From positions 1 through 52,621 of the forward strand of contig JASGFY010000015.1 of assembly GCA_047605265.1 (NCBI GenBank): DNA of 52,621 bases, written 5' to 3'. Below the pieces are notes generated by a model, which made no database searches, was not told where the DNA came from, and saw only the letters and a list, made by a program, of their open reading frames with translations. The DNA comes from Solimonas sp047605265. GTDB lineage: Bacteria > Pseudomonadota > Gammaproteobacteria > Nevskiales > Nevskiaceae. Shown here piece by piece: positions 33,597 through 40,982 of the stretch; position 1 is the first letter of the stretch, and every line of letters begins with the position of its first letter. A program made the translations under genes and the position numbers.

Positions 33597-34868
33597 TTAA
33601 AACCCGCGCTGCTGGATCGTGTGCGCGGCGCGTGACAGTTCCTCGCGGAAGCTTGGGTGCGCGATGGCGATCAGGCGGCGCGTGCGCTCGGCGAGCGTCT
33701 GGCCTTTGAGTTCGGCGGCGCCGAACTCGGTGACGATGACGTCGACGTCGCTGCGCGCGGTGGTGACCGGGCCGGCGAGGTCGGCGACGATCTTGCTGAT
33801 CGTGCCGCCCTTGGCGGTGGCGGGCAGCGCGATGATCGAGCGGCCGCCCTGGCTGCGGCTGCCGGCCCGCACGAAATCGACCTGGCCGCCGGTGCCGCCG
33901 AGATACGCGCTGCCGCTCTGCTCGGCGTTGACCTGGCCGGTGAGATCGACTTCGAGCGCCGAGTTGATCGTCACCAGCCGGTCGAGCTGCGCGAGCGTGG
34001 CGGCGTCGTGCGTGTACGCGGTCGCGCACATGCGCATGGCCTTGTTGCGGTGCGCCCACTGGTAGAGCCGGCGCGTGCCGATCAGCGCGCCGTTGATCGA
34101 CACGCCGGTGTCGATCTTCTTGCGCGCGTTGGTGATGACGCCGGCCTCGACCAGATCGACGAGGCCGTCGCCGAGCATGCCGGAGTGCACGCCGAGATCC
34201 TTGCGGTCGCGCAGCAGGCGCAGGATCGCGTCTGGCACGGCGCCGACGCCGGTCTGCAGCACGCTGCCGTCGTCGATGTACGGCGCGGCGTATTTCGCGA
34301 TCGCCTCGTCGGTCTCGCCGATCTTCGCGGCGCCGACTTCGACCGGCAGGCGCGACACCGGCACGGCGACGTGGATCTCCGAGGCGTGGATCGTCTCGCC
34401 GATCGTGAACGGCACCTGCTCGTTGACCTCGGCGATGACGACGCGCGCCTTGTTGACGGCGGCGCGCACGTAATCGCTGATCAGGCCGCAGCTGTGGTTG
34501 CCATGCTCGTCGGCCGGCGACACTTGAATGAACGCGACGTCGCAGCCGATGAGGCCCTGCTCGATGTACGGGCCGACCTGACTGACGTGGCAGGGAACGA
34601 CCTGCAGCCTGCCGGCCTTGGTCAGCGCGCGCAGCGTGCCGATCGCGCCCATGCTCGACAGCGTGAAGCCGGCCACCGCTTCCGGCGTCAGCAGCGAGGA
34701 GAAGCTGGTCGCGGTGAACGCGCCCAGATCGCCGATGTCCGCGGCCTGCGCGATCAGCGCCTCGACCAGCGTCTGCGGCTCGCCGCAGGCCTGGCCCCAG
34801 ACGATGCGGTCGCCGCGCTGGAGGTACTTCGCCAGCTCGAGCCGGCCCGCTTCGACGATGGTGCTCAT
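33597..34868 (-). CDS. Acetyl-CoA hydrolase/4-hydroxybutyrate-type CoA-transferase
   Basis: The 423-residue class I CoA-transferase belongs to the Cat1/Cat2/RipA group. Landmarks are the N-terminal GDRIVWGQACGEPQTLVEAL, the mid-protein ISDYVRAAVNKARVVIAEVNEQVP, GVGAVPDAIL and the C-terminal RSDVDVIVTEFGAAELKG. It overlaps the CitE-like lyase gene by ATGA, so the two are translationally coupled. In itaconate catabolism a RipA-type CoA-transferase works with a RipC-type citramalyl-CoA lyase, and this pair has the same composition; the acid used here could nonetheless differ. Operon continues to the crotonase after a repeat. Confidence 0.87.
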   Translation of the reverse strand: MSTIVEAGRLELAKYLQRGDRIVWGQACGEPQTLVEALIAQAADIGDLGAFTATSFSSLLTPEAVAGFTLSSMGAIGTLRALTKAGRLQVVPCHVSQVGPYIEQGLIGCDVAFIQVSPADEHGNHSCGLISDYVRAAVNKARVVIAEVNEQVPFTIGETIHASEIHVAVPVSRLPVEVGAAKIGETDEAIAKYAAPYIDDGSVLQTGVGAVPDAILRLLRDRKDLGVHSGMLGDGLVDLVEAGVITNARKKIDTGVSINGALIGTRRLYQWAHRNKAMRMCATAYTHDAATLAQLDRLVTINSALEVDLTGQVNAEQSGSAYLGGTGGQVDFVRAGSRSQGGRSIIALPATAKGGTISKIVADLAGPVTTARSDVDVIVTEFGAAELKGQTLAERTRRLIAIAHPSFREELSRAAHTIQQRGF

Positions 34869-35752
34869 GCCTTGCCCGCGAGCTTCAGCAGCTGCTGCGC
34901 GCGTGCGAGGTACGGCCGGTCGAGCATGCCGCCCTTGTAGCCGATCGCGCCGACGCCCGGATTCGCCGCGAACAGATCGACGATCTCCTGCGCCTGCGCG
35001 ATTTCCTCGGCGCCCGGCATGAACGCTTCGTTGATGACGTCGACCTGCGCCGGGTGGATCGCCAGCATGCCGCGGAAGCCGGCGCGGCGGCACTGCGTGG
35101 CGCGCTTGCGCAGGCCGTCGAGATCCTTGTAGTCGCCCTGGATGGTGTCGATCGCCGCGACGCCGGCGGCGCCCGCGCCGCACAGGCACAGTGAGCGCGC
35201 GAGTTCGTAGGTGAAGCCGTAGCTGCCGTCCGCGTTCTTGTTCTCGCTGGCGCCGAGCGCGTCGGCGAGATCCTCGGCACCCCAGGTCAGCGCGACGAGA
35301 CGCGGCGCATTCTTGTACGTGCCGGTCGTGAACATGCCTTCGGCGGTCTCGGTAATCAGCGGGAACACCTTCGTGCTGCCGATCGCGATGCCGTTCGCCG
35401 CTTCGAGCGCCGCGAGGTAGTGATCGAGGATGACGAGATCGTGGCCGCCGGTCGCCTTCGGCAGCATGATGCCGCCCGGCCTGCCCGGCATCACCGCGGC
35501 CAGATCGTGCAGCGCGTATTCGCTGTCCAGCGGATTGATACGCACCCATAGCCGCGAGGTATCGGCCTGCGCCTTGAGGAAGGCGGCGGTCAGCGCGCGC
35601 GCGTTCGCCTTCTCGCCGGTGGCAACGGCGTCTTCGAGGTCGATCAGCGCGATGTCCGCGTTACTCGCCGCCGCCTTCGCCATCTTCTTCTCGCTGTCGC
35701 CCGGCGCGAACAGCCAGGAGCGGGCGCTGAACATCTCGGTTGCCTGGGTCAT
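34865..35752 (-). CDS. HpcH/HpaI-CitE-like CoA-ester lyase
   Basis: The 295-residue TIM-barrel lyase resembles citrate lyase beta subunit, malyl-CoA and citramalyl-CoA lyases. Motifs are RSWLFAPGDSEKKMAKA at the N terminus, DIALIDLEDAVATGEKANAR with the metal-binding region, LWVRIN, and the C-terminal AIHPAQVDVINEAF. These enzymes split 3-hydroxyacyl-CoA thioesters to acetyl-CoA and an oxoacid such as pyruvate or glyoxylate. Its stop overlaps the start of the CoA-transferase gene, suggesting thioester made by one is cut by the other. The ATG at 35752 has only a weak ribosome site. Confidence 0.87.
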   Translation of the reverse strand: MTQATEMFSARSWLFAPGDSEKKMAKAAASNADIALIDLEDAVATGEKANARALTAAFLKAQADTSRLWVRINPLDSEYALHDLAAVMPGRPGGIMLPKATGGHDLVILDHYLAALEAANGIAIGSTKVFPLITETAEGMFTTGTYKNAPRLVALTWGAEDLADALGASENKNADGSYGFTYELARSLCLCGAGAAGVAAIDTIQGDYKDLDGLRKRATQCRRAGFRGMLAIHPAQVDVINEAFMPGAEEIAQAQEIVDLFAANPGVGAIGYKGGMLDRPYLARAQQLLKLAGKA

Positions 35753-35805
35753 GCGGTTCTCGTGTCGCTTCGTTGTTTGTCTGTGTGATGCCGCACTTTA
35801 TTTGT

Positions 35806-35907
35806 CGTCATTGCGAGGAGCGCAGCGACGAAGCAATCCAGCGGCATCACCCGATCAGGCTGCGGAGCTGGATTGCTTCGTCAGCCTTCGGCTTCCTCGC
35901 AATGACG
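35806..35907. repeat. MITE-like dispersed repeat with 14-bp terminal inverted repeats
   Basis: Terminal arms cgtcattgcgagga and tcctcgcaatgacg are perfect complements. A second inner dyad gaagcaatccagc/gctggattgcttc lies inside. The terminal sequence is widely known from proteobacterial genomes as a short interspersed repeat. It occupies the 210-bp gap between the lyase start and the stop of the upstream dehydrogenase gene, and may separate the two transcripts. Confidence 0.8.
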
Positions 35908-35962
35908 GGCCAAAGGGGCCGGCGCTCGCGGGAGGGAGCCGGATTTTAGTGTGCGAGCTGCT

Positions 35963-37129
35963 TCAATACGACTTCGGCAGCTCCAGCACCTTCTCGGCGA
36001 TGAAGTTGAGGATCATGTGCGGGCTGACCGGCGCGGTGCGTGGGATCAGCACTTCGCGCAGCAGGCGTTCGACGTGGTACTCCTGCGCGTAGCCCATGCC
36101 GCCGAGCGTCAGCATCGCCGTGTGGCAGGCCTCGAACGCGAATTCGGCGGCGAGGTACTTGCCGGCGTTGGCTTCGACGCCGCAGTCCTCGTGCTTGTCG
36201 AACTTCGTCGCGGCCTTCATCACCATCAGGTTCGCGGCTTCGAGCTGCGCCCAGCACTTGGCGAGCGGATGCGCGATGCCCTGGTTCTGGCCGATCGGCC
36301 GGCCGAACACGACGCGCTCGCGGGCGTAGCGCGCGGCGCGGTTGATCGCCGCGCGGCCGATGCCGACCGACTCGGCGCCGAGCAGCACGCGCTCGGGATT
36401 GAGGCCGTGCAGGATGATCTTGAAGCCCTGGCCGACTTCGCCGATGACGTGCTCGTCGGGAATGAACAGGTCTTCGATGAACAGCATGTTCGAGTCGACG
36501 GCGTGGCGGCCCATCTTGTGGATCAGCCGCACCTCGATCCGGCTGCGGTCGAGATCGGTGTAGAACAGCGTCAGGCCGTCGGTCTTGCGCTTCACTTGGT
36601 CGAGCGGCGTGGTGCGCGCGAGCAGCAGCATCTTGTTGGCGACCTGCGCCGTCGAGATCCAGATCTTCTCGCCGTTGACCTTGAAGCCGCCGGGCACCTT
36701 GTCGGCGCGCGTCTTGATCTCGGTGGTGTTGAGGCCGGCGTTCGGCTCGGTGACGGCGAAGCAGACGCGGTCCTTGCCGGCGACGACATCGGGCACGAAG
36801 GTCTTCTTCTGTTCCTCGGTGCCGAACAGCACGACCGGCTGCATGCCGAACACCGGCAGATGAATGCTCGAGGCGCCCGTCATGCCGGCGCCGGATTCGG
36901 CGACCGCCTGCATCATCACCGCCGCTTCGGTGATGCCGAGTCCCGAGCCGCCGTATTCGGTCGGCATCGCCACGCCGATCCAGCCGGCTTCGGCCATCGA
37001 GTCGAAGAAGTCCTGCGGGAAGGTGCCTTCGCGGTCCTTCTCCAGCCAGTACTCGGCGGAGAACTGCGAGCAGTGCTTGAGTACCGCGTCGCGGATGTTC
37101 TGCTGGTCGTCGGTCAGTGAGAAATCCAT
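35963..37129 (-). CDS. Acyl-CoA dehydrogenase
   Basis: The 388-residue flavoprotein has the standard fold: MDFSLTDDQQNIRDAV, CFAVTEPNAGLNTTEI for flavin binding, GEKIWISTAQVANKM, and ERVVFGRPIGQNQG. At the C terminus, where many members carry YEGTSEIQ with the catalytic glutamate, this one has REVLIPRTAPVSPHMILN, typical of a distinct branch in which the base lies elsewhere. It opens the minus-strand operon and is divergent from a CaiB gene. A TATAAT-like -10 box (37233-37228 on the minus strand) next to a regulon motif copy is present upstream. Substrate is unknown. Confidence 0.9.
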   Translation of the reverse strand: MDFSLTDDQQNIRDAVLKHCSQFSAEYWLEKDREGTFPQDFFDSMAEAGWIGVAMPTEYGGSGLGITEAAVMMQAVAESGAGMTGASSIHLPVFGMQPVVLFGTEEQKKTFVPDVVAGKDRVCFAVTEPNAGLNTTEIKTRADKVPGGFKVNGEKIWISTAQVANKMLLLARTTPLDQVKRKTDGLTLFYTDLDRSRIEVRLIHKMGRHAVDSNMLFIEDLFIPDEHVIGEVGQGFKIILHGLNPERVLLGAESVGIGRAAINRAARYARERVVFGRPIGQNQGIAHPLAKCWAQLEAANLMVMKAATKFDKHEDCGVEANAGKYLAAEFAFEACHTAMLTLGGMGYAQEYHVERLLREVLIPRTAPVSPHMILNFIAEKVLELPKSY

Positions 37130-37216
37130 GGTCTGGAATCCGTGGGCGTCATTCTGGTTGCGTTCTGGTGGGCCGAGCCGGTTCCGCCCATGCCGTCCGA
37201 TCCGGGGTCTAGTCGG

Positions 37217-37228
37217 CAGGGCTGTTGA
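37217..37228 (+). promoter_or_regulatory. Regulon motif, copy E2, next to a minus-strand -10 box
   Basis: The sequence cagggctgttga, continuing to tt, matches the copy at 26676 in 13 of 14 bases. The bases 37228-37233 read TATAAT on the minus strand, pointing to the acyl-CoA dehydrogenase gene, so a bound protein would touch this promoter. The site lies between divergent genes. Confidence 0.45.
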
Positions 37229-37345
37229 TTATAGGGGGCGGCGGACGGTCCCGGAAAATCGTGCCGATATTAACCCAATGAACTGGAATGTGTACGTCGA
37301 CCATGGAACAATGACGGCCTGAAAACAGGCTTCGAGGAGCACGAA

Positions 37346-38548
37346 ATGGGTCAGCAGGCGGGTGGTCTTGCGAAGGGGGCGGGTCCGCTGGCCGGCGTTC
37401 GCGTGGTCGATCTGACGAGCATGGTCATGGGCCCGTACGCGACGCAGATCATGGCTGACATGGGCGCCGACGTGATCAAGATCGAGCCGCCGGAAGGCGA
37501 CAACACGCGCTACATCTCGGTGGGCCCGGCGCCCGGCCTCGCCGGCGTGTTCGTCAACGTCAACCGCGGCAAGCGCAGCGTCGTGCTCGATCTGCGCAGC
37601 GGCGACGGCAAGGCGGCGCTGCGCGCGCTGATCGCGACCGCCGACGTCTTCATCCATTCGATGCGCGCCAGGGCGATCGCCCGGCTCGGCTTCGACTACG
37701 AGGCGGTCAAGGCGATCCGGCCCGACATCGTCTACACGAACTGCTACGGCTACAGCCGCCGCGGTCCGGACCGCGACCTGCCGGCCTACGACGACACCAT
37801 CCAGGCCGAATGCGGCCTGCCGCACGTGCAGCAGCTGATGACCGGCAAGGCCGATTTCGTCGGCACGATCATGGCCGACAAGGTCGCCGGCCTGACCGTG
37901 CTGTACTCGACGGTGATGGCGCTGTTCCACCGCGCGCGCACCGGCGACGGGCAGGAGGTCGAGGTCGGCATGTTCGAGACCATGGCCTCGTTCATGCTCG
38001 TCGAGCACGCCAACGGTGCGATGTTCGATCCGCCGCTGTCGAAGGCGCATTACCCGCGCGCCGTCGCGCCGAACCGCCGCCCGTACAAGACGAAGGACGG
38101 CTACGTCGCCGCGCTGATCTACAACGACAAGCACTGGGGTTTGTTCGTCGACGCCGTGAAGCCGGCCTGGGCCGGCCCGGAGCTGGCGACGCTCGCGCAG
38201 CGCGCCAAGCAGATCGACCGCGTCTACGGCCTGCTCGGCGAGACCTTCCGGGAGCGCACGACGCAGGAATGGCTGGACCTGCTCCGGCATCTCGGCATTC
38301 CCTGCGCGCCGCTGCGCACGACCGACGAGCTGTTCGACAACGAGCACCTCAACGCCGTCGGCTTCTTCGAGACCGTCGACACGCCGCAGGGCCAGGTGCG
38401 CTTCCCGGGCATGCCGAACTGGTTCTCGCAGACCCCCGGCAAGGTCGCCGGGCCGACGCCGACGCTCGGCCAGCACACGCGCGAAGTGCTCGACGAGCTC
38501 GGCGTGGCGGCGACGCCGGACCGCTCGACGATCGCCGGCGCGGCGTGA
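37346..38548 (+). CDS. Class III CoA-transferase (CaiB/BaiF family)
   Basis: The 400-residue enzyme has the family N terminus GVRVVDLTSMVMGPYATQIMADMGADVIKIE, the catalytic aspartate D178 in VGTIMADKVAGL and the C-terminal GPTPTLGQHTREVLDELG. It differs clearly from the paralogue at 25413, so the two probably act on different acids. GAGGAGCACGAA precedes the ATG. It is divergent from the acyl-CoA dehydrogenase, with a regulon motif copy in between, and convergent with an IclR gene. The region resembles CaiB genes of steroid, terpenoid and branched-acid pathways, but its substrate is unassigned. Confidence 0.9.
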   Translation: MGQQAGGLAKGAGPLAGVRVVDLTSMVMGPYATQIMADMGADVIKIEPPEGDNTRYISVGPAPGLAGVFVNVNRGKRSVVLDLRSGDGKAALRALIATADVFIHSMRARAIARLGFDYEAVKAIRPDIVYTNCYGYSRRGPDRDLPAYDDTIQAECGLPHVQQLMTGKADFVGTIMADKVAGLTVLYSTVMALFHRARTGDGQEVEVGMFETMASFMLVEHANGAMFDPPLSKAHYPRAVAPNRRPYKTKDGYVAALIYNDKHWGLFVDAVKPAWAGPELATLAQRAKQIDRVYGLLGETFRERTTQEWLDLLRHLGIPCAPLRTTDELFDNEHLNAVGFFETVDTPQGQVRFPGMPNWFSQTPGKVAGPTPTLGQHTREVLDELGVAATPDRSTIAGAA

Positions 38549-38569
38549 GCCGGGGGCGGCGGACCGGGT

Positions 38570-38588
38570 GACGCGCCGGGCGCGCGTC
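38570..38588. terminator. Possible hairpin between convergent genes
   Basis: Arms gacgcgc and gcgcgtc with a 5-base loop lie between the CaiB stop and the IclR stop. There is no T run, so function as a terminator is uncertain. Confidence 0.3.
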
Positions 38589-38596
38589 CCGACCCT

Positions 38597-39397
38597 TTAC
38601 GAGGCGCGCGCCGGCCTGCGGTAGCCCAGCGTCGCCGAGATCGCGACCGCTTCGTCGTGGACCAGGCGCGCGAGCTCGCCGCGCCGGTTCTGCGAACGCG
38701 AGCTGGGCGCGGCGACGACCAGGGCGCCGATGGCCTTGCCGGCGGCGTTGAAGATCGCCGCGGCCGAACCGGACACGTCGTCGGCGGCTTGGTTGACGGT
38801 CTGCGCGACGCCGGTCTCGCGCGCCTGCGCGATGATCGCGCCCAGCGCGCGTTTCTCGACCTCGGTCTCGGCGGTCAGGCGCTGCGGCTTGAGGCTGCGC
38901 AGGTAGGCGCGCAGCTCGCCGTCCGGCAGCGCCGCGAGCAGCACGCGGCCGCCGGCGGTGCAGTACAGCGGGCGGCGGTCGCCGATCGAGATCGCGAAGC
39001 GCACGGCGGCGCGGCTCTCGACGAAATCGACGTAGGTCAGCGTGCCGCTGTCCATGTCGCGCACGGCGAACAGCACGGTTTCCCTGGAGCGCTCGGCGAG
39101 CCGGCGCATGCCCTCGCGCACGAGATCCGGCGACTGCAGGCGGCGGCGCGCTTCGAGCAGCGCGCTGCCGAGACCGAACGCGGCCGGGCCGAGCCGGTAG
39201 AAGCCTTCGGCGGCGACGATGAAGTCGGCCTCGACGAGGCCGCGCAGCAGCGCGGCGAGGCTGCTCTTCGGCGCGCCGAGCACGCGGCTGAGCTGGGCGA
39301 GGCTGACCGGCTTCTCGCTGGCGCACAGCGCTTCGAGGATGCGGATCACGCGCGTGACCGACTGCGGGGAATTCAAGCGGCGCTCGTCAGTGAGCAT
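38597..39397 (-). CDS. IclR-family transcriptional regulator
   Basis: The 266-residue protein has an IclR winged helix (SVTRVIRILEALCASEKPVS, LAQLSRVLGAPKSSLAALLRGL) and effector domain (YVDFVESRAAVRFAISIGDRRPLYCTAGGRVLLAAL). The ATG at 39397 starts the conserved fold; longer in-frame reading to 39487 has no ribosome site. It is convergent with the CaiB gene and lies downstream of a broken luciferase-like gene and an acyl-CoA dehydrogenase on the same strand. It is a candidate regulator for this block and for the promoters that share the GTTGA motif; this is not proven. Confidence 0.88.
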   Translation of the reverse strand: MLTDERRLNSPQSVTRVIRILEALCASEKPVSLAQLSRVLGAPKSSLAALLRGLVEADFIVAAEGFYRLGPAAFGLGSALLEARRRLQSPDLVREGMRRLAERSRETVLFAVRDMDSGTLTYVDFVESRAAVRFAISIGDRRPLYCTAGGRVLLAALPDGELRAYLRSLKPQRLTAETEVEKRALGAIIAQARETGVAQTVNQAADDVSGSAAAIFNAAGKAIGALVVAAPSSRSQNRRGELARLVHDEAVAISATLGYRRPARAS

Positions 39398-39443
39398 GAG
39401 GCGGGTCGACTCCGTGGCAGGCGCGCGTCGGCGGCGACCGTCG

Positions 39444-39803
39444 TCAGCGGAACGCCGGCATCGCTTCCTTCGCGAAAACGTCGGCATATTGCCTGAATTC
39501 CGCTGGCGGCAGCATCAACATGAAATGCTCGACCGGCGTCTGGTCGAGCATGACGCGGAACATGCCGATCGCCTGGTCCGGCGTCAGGACGCCGAGGTCG
39601 AGCGCCGCGCATGCCTCGGCGAAACGCCCCCGGTGGTGGAGCGGGGCCAGCGCGATCGCCGCGAGCGCGACCGGCGGCGCCGGCATGTCGCCGTTCTCGG
39701 CGCCGTGATGCTCGGGCACCCAGGCGCCGCCGAAGCCCGGCGTTTCCGTGTAAGCCGCGAAGTCGAAAATCTCCGCGTGGCCGGCGCCACTGTGGTTGAA
39801 AGA
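39444..39803 (-). pseudogene. Internally deleted luciferase-like monooxygenase
   Basis: Read on the minus strand the frame gives SFNHSGAGHAEIFDFAAYTE, GFGGAWVPEHHGAENGDMPAPP, VALAAIALAPLHHRGRFAEA, and then, after a jump, PVEHFMLMLPPAEFRQYADV and FAKEAMPAFR. These are the N-terminal and C-terminal signatures of the flavin- or F420-dependent luciferase-like family. Only about 120 residues remain of a usual 330-380, so roughly two thirds of the middle is lost and no start codon with a ribosome site is visible. The frame extends upstream into the 3' end of the acyl-CoA dehydrogenase gene. Confidence 0.78.
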
Positions 39804-39804
39804 C

Positions 39805-40932
39805 TCAGCGCGGTCCCTTCGGCAGCCCGAGCACGCGCTCGGCGATGATGTTGCGCTGAATCTCGGCGGTGCCGCCGGCGATCGTCTCCGAGAACGCGTC
39901 GAGGTAGTCGTGGCCCCAGCCGTGCAGGCCGACGACTTCCGGCGCGGCGATGCCGTACAGCTCCATCGCCGCCGCCGCCACGCGCTTCGAGAACTCGGCG
40001 AACGACAGGCGGATCATCGAGCCGCTGGCGTCCGGCACGGCGTTCTCGCTGTCGAGCGCGAAGCGGTAGTTCGCGGCGCGGATCGCCGCGCCCTCGGCAC
40101 GCAGCTGCGCGAGCCGCAGGCGCAGCGCCGGGCGGCCCGCCGGGCAGTCGGCGAGCAGCTGCTCGACCTTCAGCGTCAGGCCGATCAGCAGCGCCAGCGC
40201 CGCCGTGCCGCGCTCGAAGCTCAGCGTCGACATCGCCGTCGCCCAGCCGTTGCCGACGCCGCCGACGACATTGGCCAGCGGCACGCGCACGTTGTCGTAG
40301 AACACCTCGCAGTACTTCTGCGGGCCGGCCATCGTGCGGATCGGCCGCACGGTGATGCCCGGCGCGTCCATCGGGCAGATCAGCCAGGTCAGTGCCTTCG
40401 ACGTCGACGCCGTGGCATCGGTGCGGATCAGCAGCTCCTGCCAGTCGGCGATGTCGGCGAAGCTCGACCAGATCTTGGTGCCGTTGATGACGAGGTGGTC
40501 GTCGTCGATCTCGCCGTGGCACTTGAGGCTCGCGAGGTCGGAGCCGGCGCCCGGCTCGGAGAAACCCTGGCACCAGATCACGTCGCCGCCCAGGATCTTC
40601 GGCAGGTGATAGGCCTTCTGCTCGGCCGTGCCGCAGGCGATCAGCGTCGGGCCGGCGTGGTTCAGCGAGACGAACGAGGCATTGAGCGGCGACGGCGCGC
40701 CGGCCAGCGCGTATTCCTCGAACCAGACGATCTGTTCGAGCACCGACAGGCCGCGGCCGCCGAGTTCCTTCGGCCAGGCGATGCCGGCCCAGCCGCCGCG
40801 CGCCTGCGTCTTCTGCCAGTCCAGCACGTATTCGCGCGAAGCCGGGCCGTCTTCCGGCGGCGGCGTTTTCGGCACGTTGGCTTCGAGCCAGCGACGCGCG
40901 TCGGCGCGGAAGGCCGTGATCGAACCGGTCAT
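39805..40932 (-). CDS. Acyl-CoA dehydrogenase (large, active-type subunit)
   Basis: The 375-residue protein has FRADARRWLEANVP, GGWAGIAWPKELGGRG, CQGFSEPGAGSDLASL and the C-terminal SETIAGGTAEIQRNIIAERVLGLP. This form is typical of the subunits of alpha2-beta2 acyl-CoA dehydrogenases used on steroid side chains and other bulky CoA esters. A second, smaller and divergent dehydrogenase at 42803, of the partner type, lies across the ligase gene. CCGAGGAGATAAACGC is a strong ribosome site. It follows the ligase at 40983 on the same strand with a 50-bp gap, so the two form an operon. Confidence 0.9.
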   Translation of the reverse strand: MTGSITAFRADARRWLEANVPKTPPPEDGPASREYVLDWQKTQARGGWAGIAWPKELGGRGLSVLEQIVWFEEYALAGAPSPLNASFVSLNHAGPTLIACGTAEQKAYHLPKILGGDVIWCQGFSEPGAGSDLASLKCHGEIDDDHLVINGTKIWSSFADIADWQELLIRTDATASTSKALTWLICPMDAPGITVRPIRTMAGPQKYCEVFYDNVRVPLANVVGGVGNGWATAMSTLSFERGTAALALLIGLTLKVEQLLADCPAGRPALRLRLAQLRAEGAAIRAANYRFALDSENAVPDASGSMIRLSFAEFSKRVAAAAMELYGIAAPEVVGLHGWGHDYLDAFSETIAGGTAEIQRNIIAERVLGLPKGPR

Positions 40933-40982
40933 GCGTTTATCTCCTCGGCTTGTGTCTTCAGTCGCGTCTCGCTGATCGCGCT

